Assembly: GCF_002266435.3 (NCBI RefSeq)
Contig: NZ_CP029426.2
Location: forward strand, 2,324,001 to 2,388,000
Direction of reading: 5' to 3'
DNA length: 64,000 bases
Source: Bradyrhizobium amphicarpaeae
GTDB lineage: Bacteria; Pseudomonadota; Alphaproteobacteria; Rhizobiales; Xanthobacteraceae
How positions within the stretch are numbered: position 1 is the stretch's first letter; the number at the start of each line of letters is the position of its first letter. A program made the position numbers and the translations under genes. Under the pieces are notes generated by a model. That model searched no databases, was not told the DNA's origin, and saw only the letters and a list, made by a program, of their open reading frames with translations. This document shows, one piece after another, positions 16,767 through 26,708 of the stretch.

Positions 16767-17674
16767 GAATTCACGATCCGGCGGCAATGAACCCATGCCG
16801 CTTCAATAAGATTTTCGCTCGCCTCCGGCGTACGGAACGCCGAATGCGCCGACAGCGTCACGTTGGGAATCTTCGTCAACGGATGATCGCCGGGCAGCGG
16901 TTCGATGTTGAAGACGTCGAGCCCGGCATGGCGGATGTGACCTGACTTCAGCGCATCGATCATGGCGGCCTCGTCGACAACAGCGGCACGGGCGGTGTTG
17001 ATGAGGATGACGCCCGGCTTCATCTTTGCGATCTTCTCGCGCGTGATCATGCCGCGCGTCTCGTCGTTGAGCAGCAGATGCAGCGATAAGACGTCACTCC
17101 TTGCCAGCACGCTGTCGAGATCGGTGAATTCGACACCCGGATGGCTCTTCGGCGAGCGGTTCCAGGCGATCACCTTCATGCCGCTGCCGGACGCAATACG
17201 CGCGACCTCGGCGGCAATGCCGCCGAAACCGATCAGGCCGAGTGTCTTGCCGGTGAGCTGCATGCCGTCTTCGCGCAGCCAGTTGCCGTCGCGCATCTCG
17301 CGATCCATCATGGCGATGCCGCGGGCCGAGGCCCACATCAGTGCGATCGCGGATTCGGCGACCGCAGTGTCGCCATAGCCCTTGATCAGATGCACGGAGA
17401 TGCCGAGTTCAGCCAGCTCCTCCGGGTTCATGTAGCTGCGCGCACCGGTGCCGAGGAACACGACGTGCTTCAGCCCCGCACACTTCTTCACCACCTCGGT
17501 CGGCAGCGCGGTGTGGTCGACGATCGCGATCTCGGCGCCGTCGAGGATCTCGGGGTATTGCTCGGGCTTGATATCGGGATCCCTGTGGATCCGCACCTTG
17601 GGATCGCCGGGCTTCTCGAGCCGCTCCATGATCACCGCAAGCGCTTCATTGGCGTCGACGAAAACTCCGCGCAT
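16763..17674 (-). CDS. D-2-hydroxyacid dehydrogenase
   Basis: The 303-residue enzyme has the D-isomer-specific fold: NAD-binding LGLIGFGGIAAEVAR near residue 145, the arginine in LINTARAAVVDE (about 226-237), the conserved glutamate in the DVFNIEPLP segment, and the catalytic histidine in LSAHSAFRT. Substrates in this family include glycerate, phosphoglycerate, hydroxypyruvate and other 2-hydroxyacids. The last codons and stop lie in a family A palindromic repeat. It follows the M20 hydrolase by 12 bases and is probably cotranscribed with it and the LysR gene. Confidence 0.92.
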   Translation of the reverse strand: MRGVFVDANEALAVIMERLEKPGDPKVRIHRDPDIKPEQYPEILDGAEIAIVDHTALPTEVVKKCAGLKHVVFLGTGARSYMNPEELAELGISVHLIKGYGDTAVAESAIALMWASARGIAMMDREMRDGNWLREDGMQLTGKTLGLIGFGGIAAEVARIASGSGMKVIAWNRSPKSHPGVEFTDLDSVLARSDVLSLHLLLNDETRGMITREKIAKMKPGVILINTARAAVVDEAAMIDALKSGHIRHAGLDVFNIEPLPGDHPLTKIPNVTLSAHSAFRTPEASENLIEAAWVHCRRIVNS

Positions 17675-17686
17675 TATTCTCTCCGG

Positions 17687-18937
17687 TCAGGATGCGACGC
17701 CGGCGATCGCCAGCACGGTATGCATGAGAACGTTGGTGCCCGCGGCGCAATCGGGCTGCGTGGCGTCTTCCAGCTCGTTGTGGCTGATGCCGTCCTTGCA
17801 GGGCACGAACACCATCGCCGCCGGCATCACGGTGTTGAGGTTGCAGGCGTCGTGGCCGGCGCCGGAGGTGATGCGGCGCGAGGAATAGCCGAGCGTCTTG
17901 GCCGCGTTCTCGACCGCCGCGACCAGCTTGGAATCGAAATGCGTCGGCGGCTTGCGCCAGACCAGGTCGATCTTGACCTCGACCTTGCGACGCGCGGCGA
18001 TCTCCGCAATCGCGGCGCGCAAATCGCGATCGAGCGCGTCCATGATGGCGCCGTCCGCGCTGCGGCAGTCCATGGTGAAGGCGATCTCGCCGGGAATGAC
18101 GTTGCGCGAAGGATTTGCGATCACGGCCTCGCCGATGGTGCCGACCGCCTTGGGCCCGTGCTTCCTGGCGATCGCCTCCATCGCCAGCACGATCTCCGAC
18201 AGCGTCGCCAGCGCATCGCGGCGCAGCGGCATCGGGGTCGAGCCGGCATGGCTCTCGAAGCCGGAGATCTTGCCGTCGTACCAGAGCACGCCCTGGCCGG
18301 AATCGACGATGCCAATGGTCTTGCCTTCGGCCTCCAAAATCGGACCTTGCTCGATGTGCAATTCGACGAAGCAGCCAAGCTTCTGGAAGCCGACCGGCTT
18401 GTCGCCGCGATAGCCGATGCTGTCGAGCGCCTGGCCGACGGTCGTGCCGTCGATGTCCTTGCGCGACAAGATGTCGTCGGTGGTGAAGTCGCCGACATAG
18501 GCCGCGGAGGCCATCATCGCGGGCGCGAAGCGCGAGCCTTCCTCGTTGGTCCAGTTGACGACGCAGATCGGAGCTTCGGTCTCGATGCCGGCATCGTTCA
18601 GCGTCCGGATGACTTCGAGCGCGCCGAGCGTGCCCAGGATGCCGTCATACTTGCCGCCGGTCGGCTGGGTATCGAGATGCGAGCCGATGCCGACGGGCGG
18701 CTTCGACATGTCGCGGCCCTTGCGCAGGCCGAACTGAGAGCCGAGCGCGTCAGTGTGCACCTCGAGACCTGCGTCCTCGCACGCCTTGCGGAACCAGTCG
18801 CGCACCTGCTTGTCTTCGCTGCTCAGCGTCAGCCGCCGCACGCCGCCCTTGGCCGTCGCGCCAAATTGCGCGGTCTCGTGGATGGAGCCCCAGAGGCGGG
18901 CGGAATCGATTTGCAGATTGGTGGCGGCTCGGCTCAT
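17687..18937 (-). CDS. M20 family Zn-dependent hydrolase (N-carbamoylase/allantoate amidohydrolase type)
   Basis: The 416-residue protein carries the metal-binding motifs GSHLDTQPTGGKYDGILG and NWTNEEGSRFAPAM, plus the late GAGHDACNL. These mark the hydantoinase/carbamoylase subfamily, which cleaves N-carbamoyl amino acids, ureidoglycolate or allantoate. The ATG at 18937 follows AAAGAGAGAA; an upstream TTG at 18973 would overlap the LysR stop by 4 bases and is a possible but weaker start. It lies 32 bases after the LysR gene and 12 before the dehydrogenase gene. Confidence 0.9.
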   Translation of the reverse strand: MSRAATNLQIDSARLWGSIHETAQFGATAKGGVRRLTLSSEDKQVRDWFRKACEDAGLEVHTDALGSQFGLRKGRDMSKPPVGIGSHLDTQPTGGKYDGILGTLGALEVIRTLNDAGIETEAPICVVNWTNEEGSRFAPAMMASAAYVGDFTTDDILSRKDIDGTTVGQALDSIGYRGDKPVGFQKLGCFVELHIEQGPILEAEGKTIGIVDSGQGVLWYDGKISGFESHAGSTPMPLRRDALATLSEIVLAMEAIARKHGPKAVGTIGEAVIANPSRNVIPGEIAFTMDCRSADGAIMDALDRDLRAAIAEIAARRKVEVKIDLVWRKPPTHFDSKLVAAVENAAKTLGYSSRRITSGAGHDACNLNTVMPAAMVFVPCKDGISHNELEDATQPDCAAGTNVLMHTVLAIAGVAS

Positions 18938-18969
18938 GCGGTCGTTCTCTCTTTCGTCCGGCGCCTTTT

Positions 18970-19887
18970 TCAATGCCGCGCCAGCGCGGGCGCGTCAACT
19001 GCGAGGCTGCTCTGCGCAATCTGCCGTGCAAGCTCGGCGACGCGCTCCACGGCGACGACGTCGGGCGAGGCGAGCCAGCTTGCGGTAAAGGTCAGCGGTG
19101 CGATCGCGAGATCGGTGTCGAGCAGCTGCAGCCGCCCGTCGGCGAGCTCCTTTTCGACGATCGCGTCGGGGATCACGGCGACGCCGAGCCCTTCGACCGC
19201 CATGTGGATGACGGTGGCGAGCGACGCGGACGCATGCAGCCGGATCGGCGGCAGCTCCGGCCGGTCGAATACCTCGCGCACGACCTCGTAAGGCTTCGTC
19301 TTGCGCGGGAAGGTGATGATCGGAAACCGCGCGAGCTCGGCCGGTGTCACCCGGCCTTTGCCGAGGCCGAGCGAAGGGCTTGCGAGGAAGCCGATCGGGT
19401 AATCGGCGAGCACGCGATTGTGCACGCCGGACGCCGACAGCGGTCCGACCACGAAGGCAAGCTCGATCTCCTGCGCGAGCAGGCGCGCGGTGAGATTCGG
19501 CGTGATGTCGACCTCGATCTCGAGCGACAGGTTCGGATAGACTTGGTCGACGCTCTTCACCAGGCGCGGCAACCAGGTGTGCACGATGGTCTCGGCAACG
19601 CCGAGCCGCATGACGCCGCGCATTGCGGAACGGTCACCGATCTCTGCCATCATCTGAGCGCGCAGTCCGATCAGCTTCTCCGCATAGACCATCATCTGCC
19701 GGCCCGTCGGCGTCGGGGAGGCCACGCGATGATCGCGGTTGAGGAGCTTGACGCCCATCTCGCGCTCGAGCTGGGCGATGCGCTGGGAGATCGCCGGCTG
19801 GGTCGTATTGAGCCGTGCTGCGGCGCCGCGGAAGCTGCCGAGCTTTACGACCCAGAGAAAAGTCTCGATCGACCTGAAGTCAAGCAT
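18970..19887 (-). CDS. LysR family transcriptional regulator
   Basis: The 305-residue protein has an N-terminal winged helix (about 3-62) with AAARLNTTQPAISQRIAQLE and a periplasmic-binding-like effector domain. I chose MLDFRS at 19887, preceded by AGGAAAA; an ATG at 19905 would lie inside the 23-base palindrome at 19904-19926. It is the first gene of the leftward unit with the M20 hydrolase and the dehydrogenase, and is divergent from the DUF1445/Liv operon. It may regulate both directions. Confidence 0.9.
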   Translation of the reverse strand: MLDFRSIETFLWVVKLGSFRGAAARLNTTQPAISQRIAQLEREMGVKLLNRDHRVASPTPTGRQMMVYAEKLIGLRAQMMAEIGDRSAMRGVMRLGVAETIVHTWLPRLVKSVDQVYPNLSLEIEVDITPNLTARLLAQEIELAFVVGPLSASGVHNRVLADYPIGFLASPSLGLGKGRVTPAELARFPIITFPRKTKPYEVVREVFDRPELPPIRLHASASLATVIHMAVEGLGVAVIPDAIVEKELADGRLQLLDTDLAIAPLTFTASWLASPDVVAVERVAELARQIAQSSLAVDAPALARH

Positions 19888-19903
19888 TGGATGGATTTTC
19901 CTC

Positions 19904-19932
19904 ATCGATAAATTGAATTTATCGATATCGAT
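19904..19932. promoter_or_regulatory. Long perfect palindrome, candidate LysR operator
   Basis: ATCGATAAATT (19904-19914), a single G, then AATTTATCGAT (19916-19926) form a perfect 23-base palindrome. A second perfect palindrome, ATCGATATCGAT (19921-19932), overlaps its right arm. The AT-rich dyad with T-N11-A spacing is what LysR-type regulators bind. It lies 17 bases before the LysR start and 75 before the divergent DUF1445 gene. Confidence 0.65.
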
Positions 19933-20006
19933 TAGAAAGGACGATTAGACTTTATAGCACGCTTGGTGTTGGCTGTCTTTGTCGAGTTTATAGGCAGGTC
20001 GATTAC

Positions 20007-20822
20007 ATGACTGTTTTGGTGGCAATGCAGCAAACTGAAATGCCCGACGCCCTTCCGAGCCGCAAGGCGCGGCTTGCCTACCGGCAAGGGCTGGTCGCTT
20101 CCACCGCCGGCGTCGCCCCCGGCTTCGTCCAAGGCAATCTGGCGATCCTGCCGGCGGAATATGCCGGCGCCTTTCATCGCTTCTGCCAGCTCAATCCGAA
20201 GCCGTGCCCGATCATCGGCATGTCCGATGTCGGCAGTCCCTACATTCCTTCGCTTGGTGCCGATCTCGACATCCGCACCGATGTGCCGCGCTACCGCGTA
20301 TGGCGCGACGGCGAGGTCGTCGACGAGCCGACCGATGTGACGAAGCATTGGCGCGACGATCTCGTGACCTTCGTGCTCGGCTGCTCGTTCTCGTTTGAAG
20401 AAGCCTTGCTCGACGAGGGCATGCCGATCCGCCACATCGAGCTCAATGTGCGGGTGCCGATGTATCGTACCAACATCGCCTGCGGCGAGGCCGGTCCGTT
20501 CGCCGGTCCCATGGTGGTCTCGATGCGTCCGTTCAAGCCCGCCGATGCCATCCGCGCCGTGCAGATCACCTCGCGTTATCCCGCCGTGCATGGCGCGCCC
20601 GTGCATCTCGGCCATCCGCATCTGATCGGCATCAAGGACATCGCCAAGCCGGACTACGGCGATCCGGTGCCGGTCGCCGACGACGAGATTCCGGTGTTCT
20701 GGGCCTGCGGCGTGACACCGCAATCGGTGATCAATGCCGCCAGGCTCCCGTTCGCCGTTACGCATTCGCCCGGCCTGATGCTGGTGACGGATCTCAAGAA
20801 CAGGACCATGGCCGTGATTTAG
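20007..20822 (+). CDS. DUF1445 / D-glutamate cyclase-like hydro-lyase family protein
   Basis: The 271-residue protein matches the YcsI/DUF1445 family, often named putative hydro-lyase; a mitochondrial relative acts as D-glutamate cyclase. Recognisable parts are [25 protein letters not shown], the conserved [14 protein letters not shown] and [10 protein letters not shown] at the C-terminus. It contains no signal peptide or membrane helix. It begins the rightward unit opposite the LysR gene, and a Liv-type transporter follows 89 bases downstream, so a role in using the imported compound is plausible. The actual reaction is not established by sequence. Confidence 0.85.
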   Translation: MTVLVAMQQTEMPDALPSRKARLAYRQGLVASTAGVAPGFVQGNLAILPAEYAGAFHRFCQLNPKPCPIIGMSDVGSPYIPSLGADLDIRTDVPRYRVWRDGEVVDEPTDVTKHWRDDLVTFVLGCSFSFEEALLDEGMPIRHIELNVRVPMYRTNIACGEAGPFAGPMVVSMRPFKPADAIRAVQITSRYPAVHGAPVHLGHPHLIGIKDIAKPDYGDPVPVADDEIPVFWACGVTPQSVINAARLPFAVTHSPGLMLVTDLKNRTMAVI

Positions 20823-20911
20823 TGGGCAGCGTTTGCTGCTTCTTCGAGCTTTACCGCATCCGTCAATCGCTTCATTCGATCAGTCGAAATTCAGTCAAAG
20901 AGGACTCTGCC

Positions 20912-22156
20912 ATGACGATCACTCGCCGCGACGTATTGTTGGGTGCCACCGCAACTGCAGCGCTGGTGCCGCTGGCTGCACGTGCACAGACTTCGGAAGT
21001 CGTGATCGGCGTGATCTATCCGTTCTCCGGCGGCAGCGCGCAGCAGGGCGTCGATGCCCAGAAGGCCTATGAGACCGCGCTCGAGGTCATCAACAAGGCC
21101 ACCGATTTCGACCTGCCGCTGGCCAAGGGCGAGGGCCTTCCGGGTCTCGGCGGCGCCAAAATTCGCCTCGTGTTCGCAGACCACCAGGCCGATCCGCAGA
21201 AGGGCCGCGCCGAGGCCGAGCGCCTGATCACGCAGGAGAAGGTCTCTGCCATCATCGGCACCTATCAGAGCGCGGTCGCCGTCACCGTCAGCCAGATCTG
21301 CGAGCGCTACCAGGTCCCGTTCGTCTCCGCCGACAATTCCTCGCCCAGCCTGCATCGCCGCGGCCTGAAATATTATTTCCGTGCTGCGCCGCATGACGAG
21401 ATGTATTCGGCCGCGATGTTCGACTTCTTCGACGCCTTGAAGAAGAAGGGCACCAAGATCGAGACGCTGTCGCTGTTCCACGAGGACACCATCTTCGGCA
21501 CCGATTCCGGCAACGCCCAGGCCAAGATCGCCGGCGAGCGCGGCTACAAGATCGTCACCGACATCAAGTATCGCGCCAATTCGCCCTCGCTCTCAGCCGA
21601 AGTGCAGCAGCTCAAGTCCGCCAATGCCGACGTGCTGATGCCCTCGAGCTACACCACCGACGGCATCCTGCTGGTCAAGACCATGGCCGAACTCGGCTAC
21701 AAGCCGAACGCGATCGTGGCGCAGGACGCCGGCTTCTCCGAGAAGGCGCTCTATGATGCCGTCGGCGACAAGCTCGAAGGCGTGATCTCGCGCGGCACCT
21801 TCTCGCTCGACCTCGCGCAGAAGCGCCCGATGGTCGGCAAGATCAACGACATGTTCAAGGCGCGCTCGGGCAAGGATTTCAACGACCTCACCTCGCGCCA
21901 GTTTATGGGTCTGATCATCCTCGCCGACGCCATCAACCGCGCCAAGTCGACCGACGGCGAGAAGATTCGCGATGCGCTTGCCGCGACCGACATCCCGGGC
22001 GAGCAGACCATCATGCCCTGGAAGCGCGTCAAGTTCGACGAGATGGGCCAGAACAACGACGCCGACCCGGTCCTGCTGCAGTATATCGGCGGCAAGTTCG
22101 TCACCATCTTCCCGCCGCAGGCCGCGATTGCGGAAGCGGTCTGGCCGATGAAGTAA
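20912..22156 (+). CDS. Branched-chain amino-acid-type ABC transporter substrate-binding protein
   Basis: The 414-residue precursor has an N-terminal twin-arginine-like signal (TRRDVLLGATATAA) and the family 6 periplasmic-binding domain that opens with VVIGVIYPFSGGSAQQG. The ATG follows AGAGGA. Liv/Urt/Hmg-type receptors bind amino acids, amides, urea or aromatic acids, and this sequence does not show which. It heads the LivHMGF genes, separated from livH by a repeat element that may reduce downstream expression relative to the receptor. Confidence 0.92.
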   Translation: MTITRRDVLLGATATAALVPLAARAQTSEVVIGVIYPFSGGSAQQGVDAQKAYETALEVINKATDFDLPLAKGEGLPGLGGAKIRLVFADHQADPQKGRAEAERLITQEKVSAIIGTYQSAVAVTVSQICERYQVPFVSADNSSPSLHRRGLKYYFRAAPHDEMYSAAMFDFFDALKKKGTKIETLSLFHEDTIFGTDSGNAQAKIAGERGYKIVTDIKYRANSPSLSAEVQQLKSANADVLMPSSYTTDGILLVKTMAELGYKPNAIVAQDAGFSEKALYDAVGDKLEGVISRGTFSLDLAQKRPMVGKINDMFKARSGKDFNDLTSRQFMGLIILADAINRAKSTDGEKIRDALAATDIPGEQTIMPWKRVKFDEMGQNNDADPVLLQYIGGKFVTIFPPQAAIAEAVWPMK

Positions 22157-22171
22157 GCGACAACCACCGCC

Positions 22172-22319
22172 GTCATCCCCGCGCAACCGCGAAGCGGTTG
22201 TCGCTGGAGGTGCGAGCCTTGCGATGCCAAGCATCGCAAGGTGAAGCCTCGAAGGATGGGTCGGCGGTGCGCTTGCGGCCATCCTTCGAGGCGCGCAAGA
22301 GCGCGCACCTCAGGATGAC
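22172..22319. repeat. Palindromic intergenic repeat, family B
   Basis: Starts GTCATCCCCGCG and ends GCACCTCAGGATGAC. It has internal hairpins CGCAACCGCGAAGCGGTTG and GCGATGCCAAGCATCGC, plus the arms CCTCGAAGGATGG/CCATCCTTCGAGG. It lies between the binding-protein gene and livH, where such stem-loops often stabilise upstream mRNA. Confidence 0.75.
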
Positions 22320-22391
22320 GGCCGTGGTGTGGAGGTTCGTTGCGCTCGCAATGACGGAGCGAGGGACGATGTTTCGGACGGGGGACAGACT

Positions 22392-23270
22392 TTGACAGCC
22401 CAAGCCATTATCCAGAGTCTCGCGAGCGGCCTTCTGATGGGCCTGCTGTACGGACTGATCGCGGTCGGCCTCGCGCTGATCTTCGGCCTGATGGACGTCA
22501 CGAACTTCGCCCATGGCGAGTTCCTGATGATCGCGATGTACCTGTCCTTCTTTCTGTTCGCGTTCTTCGCCATCGACCCCTTGCTGTCGGCGCCATTGGT
22601 CGCCGCGGCCCTGTTCGTGTTCGGGGCGGTGATCTACCTCTTGATCGTACGCTTCGCCATGCGGGCCAAGGCCAATGCCGGCATGGTGCAGATCTTCACC
22701 ACTTTCGGCCTTGCCATCGTCATGCGCGGCCTGGCGCAGTTCTTCTTCACGCCGGACTATCGCAGTATTCCGCACTCCTGGCTTGGCGGCAAGACCATCT
22801 CGATTGCCGGCATCTTCCTGCCCGAGCCGCAATTGGTCGGCGCACTGGTCTCGATCCTCGCTTTTGCCGGTCTTTATTTCTTCATCCACCGCACCGATTT
22901 CGGCCGTGCGCTGGAAGCCACCCGCGAAGATCCAGGCGCAGTCGCGCTGGTCGGCATCGACAAGAACCGCGTGTTCGCGTTCGGCTGGGGCCTTGGGGCT
23001 GCGCTGGTCGGTCTCGCCGGTGCGATCATGGCAAGCTTCTTCTATATCTATCCTGATGTCGGCGCGTCCTTTGCCTTGATCGCCTACGTCACGGTGGCGC
23101 TGGGCGGCTTCGGCAGCGTGTTCGGCGCCTTTGCCGGCGGCATCATCGTCGGCCTCGTCGAAGCCACCACCGCGCTGGTGCTGCCGCCGTCGCTGAAATC
23201 GGTCGGCATCTACGCGGTCTATCTGCTGGTCGTCTTCATCCGGCCGCGCGGCCTGTTCGGATCGATCTGA
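22392..23270 (+). CDS. livH: Branched-chain amino-acid-type ABC permease LivH
   Basis: The 292-residue membrane protein has about eight hydrophobic segments and the LivH hallmark GLIAVGLALIFGLMDVTNFAHGEFLM... near the N-terminus, plus TREDPGAVALVGIDKNRVFA in the cytoplasmic loop. The start is a TTG preceded by GGGGGA; no ATG or GTG in frame is near a ribosome site. Its TGA stop overlaps the ATG of livM by one base (23268-23272). Confidence 0.92.
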   Translation: MTAQAIIQSLASGLLMGLLYGLIAVGLALIFGLMDVTNFAHGEFLMIAMYLSFFLFAFFAIDPLLSAPLVAAALFVFGAVIYLLIVRFAMRAKANAGMVQIFTTFGLAIVMRGLAQFFFTPDYRSIPHSWLGGKTISIAGIFLPEPQLVGALVSILAFAGLYFFIHRTDFGRALEATREDPGAVALVGIDKNRVFAFGWGLGAALVGLAGAIMASFFYIYPDVGASFALIAYVTVALGGFGSVFGAFAGGIIVGLVEATTALVLPPSLKSVGIYAVYLLVVFIRPRGLFGSI

Positions 23271-24249
23271 TGGACAAGGATTTTGCAGCGCGGCGTCGCC
23301 GCGACCTCATCATCGCTGCATTGCTCGCCGCGATTGCCGCAGCGACGCCCTTGTTCGTGAAGGATGTCGTCGTCCAGAACATCCTCATCCTGACGCTGTT
23401 GTATGCGGGCTTGTCGCAGAGCTGGAATATCCTGTCCGGCTATTGCGGCCAGATCTCGCTCGGGCACGCGCTGTATTTCGGCCTTGGCGCCTACACCACG
23501 GAGTTGCTGTTCACGAAGTTCGGCGTGCTGCCGTGGTTCGGCATGCTGGCGGGCGGCGTGGTGTCGGCGCTGATCGCGATGGGATTGGGCTATCCCTTCT
23601 TCCGACTGCGCGGCCATTATTTCGTGATCGCCACCATCGTCATCGCCGAAATCGGACTGCTGCTGTTTCACAACTGGGAATGGGCCGGCGCCGCGATGGG
23701 CATCACCATTCCGATCCGCGGCGACAGCTGGCTGAAATTCCAGTTCCTGCGCACCAAGCTGCCGTACTTTTATTTCGCGCTGGCGCTGTGCTGCCTCGCC
23801 TGGTTCGTCACCTGGTGGCTGGAGAACTCGAAATGGGGGTTCTGGTGGCGGGCGGTCAAGGACAATCCGGACGCAGCCGAGAGCCTTGGTGTCGACGTGT
23901 TCAATTCCAAGATGGGCGCGGCCGCCGTCTCCGCCTTCCTGGTCGCGGTGGGTGGCAGCTTCTACGCCCAGTTCGTCTCCTATATCGATCCCGAAAGCGT
24001 CATGGGCTTCCAGTTCTCGCTGCTGATGGCGCTGCCCGCCGTGCTCGGTGGCATCGGGACCCTGTGGGGGCCGGTGTTGGGGGCCGCCATCCTGATCCCG
24101 CTGACGGAGCTGACCCGCTTCAAGTTCGGCGGCTCGGGCCGCGGCGTCGACCTCATCGTCTACGGCACGCTGATCGTCCTGATCTCGCTGGCCTTGCCGC
24201 GGGGCCTGTTGAGCCTGTTTTCACGCCCGAAGAAGACGGGGACCGCACG

Positions 24250-24253
<4 letters not shown>
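23270..24253 (+). CDS. livM: Branched-chain amino-acid-type ABC permease LivM
   Basis: The 327-residue membrane partner of LivH shows the family core LSGYCGQISLGHALYFGLGAYT and the C-terminal PAVLGGIGTLWGPVLGAA. Its 3' end overlaps the livG start by 4 bases (ATGA at 24250-24253), and its start overlaps livH by one base, so the permease and ATPase genes are translationally coupled. Confidence 0.93.
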
Positions 24254-24964
<711 letters not shown>

Positions 24965-24981
<17 letters not shown>

Positions 24982-25669
24982 AGTCACGACCGCCTATCAG
25001 GGCCTGGTCGCGATCTCCGCGATCTCGATCGAGGTCCAGAAGGGCGAGATCGTCTGCGTCGCCGGCGCCAACGGCGCAGGCAAGTCGACGCTGCTCAAAT
25101 CCATCGCCGGCGCCGAGCGGCCGCGCTCGGGCACCGTGACGTTCGACGGCAAACAGCTCAACGGCATGGCGCAGCACCATATCACCGCGGCCGGCATCGC
25201 CTACGTGCCGGAGAACCGCCGCCTGTTTCCGCGCCTGTCGGTGCGCGACAATTTGCGCCTCGGCAGCTATCTGTACCGTGGCGAGGCCGACCGCGAAGGC
25301 CCGCTCGATCTCGTCTTCCAGCTGTTTCCCCGCCTGGCCGAACGCCTGGAGCAGCGCGCCGAGACGCTCAGCGGCGGCGAGCAGCAGATGCTCGCGATCG
25401 GCCGCGCGCTGATGACGCGTCCGCGGCTGCTGATGCTGGACGAACCCTCGCAGGGCATCATGCCGAAGCTGGTCGACGAGATCTTCCAGGCGGTTCTGCG
25501 CATCCGCGATGCCGGCATGACCGTGCTGATCGTCGAGCAGCGCATGGCCGAGTGCCTCGAGATCGCCGACCGCGCCTACATCCTGCAAACCGGCCGCGTG
25601 CTGATGCAGGGCCCGGCCGCCGAGATCAGGGGCAATCCGGATGTCAGGAAGGCGTATCTGGGGCTATAG
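24965..25669 (+). CDS. livF: ABC transporter ATP-binding protein LivF
   Basis: The 234-residue ATPase has Walker A GANGAGKST, signature LSGGEQQM, Walker B LLMLDEPSQG and the switch histidine position replaced by glutamine in LIVEQRM, as is common in LivF. It begins inside the 3' end of livG. It is the last gene of the transporter operon and is followed by two repeat elements and the convergent OtnC gene. Confidence 0.93.
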
Positions 25670-25685
25670 CTACAAGCACACTGCC

Positions 25686-25754
25686 GTAGCCCGGATGAGC
25701 GCAGCGATATCCGGGGCCGCCGTTCCCGCATATCGCTGCGCTCATGCGGGCTAC
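25686..25754. repeat. Palindromic intergenic repeat, family D
   Basis: GTAGCCCGGATGAGCGCAGC at the left pairs with GCTGCGCTCATGCGGGCTAC at the right, enclosing GATATCCGGGG. The arms form a nearly perfect 20-base stem. Related copies lie at 58413-58489 and 59315-59390. It is immediately 3' of livF. Confidence 0.8.
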
Positions 25755-25790
25755 AACCCGCTAAAACCCGCGCATTACACAAGCTCCGCC

Positions 25791-25909
25791 GTCATCCTGA
25801 GGTGCGCGCTTTTGCGCGCCTCGAAGGATGAGCCGCCAGCGCCTATAGCCCATCCTTCGAGGCTCCCGGCGCGATGCAAAGCATCGCGCCAGGCGCACCT
25901 CAGGATGAC
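25791..25909. repeat. Palindromic intergenic repeat, family B
   Basis: GTCATCCTGAGGTGCGC and GCGCACCTCAGGATGAC are exact inverse arms; inside are CTCGAAGGATG/CATCCTTCGAG and GCGCGATGCAAAGCATCGCGC. The right end supplies the TGA stop (25900-25902, leftward) and final codons of the otnC gene. Confidence 0.85.
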
Positions 25910-26604
25910 GTCGGTGTGTGTGGTTCGTGCCCATGCTCCGGCAGCGTCACCCCGAACACCTTCACCAGATCCGTCACCTGCTCCGGCGTGAGATACCGCG
26001 GGTTCATCCCGCGCAGCAGCAGGTACAGCTTCGCCGTTTCCTCCAGCTCCTCGGTCGCGAACACCGCGGCCTCCAGCGTGTCGCCGGCGACGACCGGGCC
26101 GTGATTGGCGAGCAGCACCGATGAATATTTGCCCGCCAGTCCCTTGATCGCATCCGCAACCGCGGGATCGCCGGGGCGGTAGTAGGGCACGAGCGCGGTG
26201 GCGCCGCATTTCATCAGATAATAGGCCGTCATCGGCGGCAGAACGGCGCGCGGGTCGATCTCCGGCAGCATCGAGAGCGCGACCGAGTGTGTCGAATGCA
26301 GATGCACGATGGCGCGTGCAGTGCCGCGCGTGTCGTAAAGCGCTGTGTGCAGCGGAACTTCCTTGGTCGGGGCATCGCCCGATACCAGCTGGCCGCTTTC
26401 GTCGAGCCGCGACAGCTTTGCGGGATCGAGGAAGCCGAGCGAGGCATTGGTCGGCGTCACCAGCCAGCCGCCACCGTCCAGCCTGACGCTGATATTGCCG
26501 GAGGAGCCGGGCGTCAGCCCGCGCTCGAACAGGGACCGTCCGAAGCGGCAGATGTCTTCGCGCAGCCGCGTCTCGTTGCTCGCTTCAGGTCTCATGGCCG
26601 TCAT
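25900..26604 (-). CDS. otnC: 3-oxo-tetronate 4-phosphate decarboxylase (class II aldolase family)
   Basis: The 234-residue class II aldolase/adducin family protein has the substrate-site GLTPGSSGNISVRL, the catalytic-glutamate/metal region with VHLHSTHSVA, and the late metal-site LLANHGPVVAG. Next to LtnD, OtnI and OtnK homologues it can be assigned as OtnC, which decarboxylates 3-oxo-tetronate 4-phosphate to dihydroxyacetone phosphate. It is transcribed away from the other three genes. The last residues lie within a family B repeat. The start is uncertain between 26604 and 26595. Confidence 0.87.
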   Translation of the reverse strand: MTAMRPEASNETRLREDICRFGRSLFERGLTPGSSGNISVRLDGGGWLVTPTNASLGFLDPAKLSRLDESGQLVSGDAPTKEVPLHTALYDTRGTARAIVHLHSTHSVALSMLPEIDPRAVLPPMTAYYLMKCGATALVPYYRPGDPAVADAIKGLAGKYSSVLLANHGPVVAGDTLEAAVFATEELEETAKLYLLLRGMNPRYLTPEQVTDLVKVFGVTLPEHGHEPHTPTSS

Positions 26605-26708
26605 GCCCGCTTGTCTCACGCTTTGGCAGCGCGGCCAAGCCGTGATATCGGTTCGCCGAGCCGCCGCAAAAGCCGGCCGTCCGGGAAACGTTCGCAAGGG
26701 TTAGTTGC

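Noticed and set aside
18937..18973. TTG start for the M20 hydrolase
   Set aside because: It would overlap the LysR stop, and the internal ATG has a purine-rich ribosome site; kept only as an alternative.
17141..19291. 716-codon plus-strand frame
   Set aside because: It spans the dehydrogenase, M20 hydrolase and LysR genes in antisense and has no recognisable domain.
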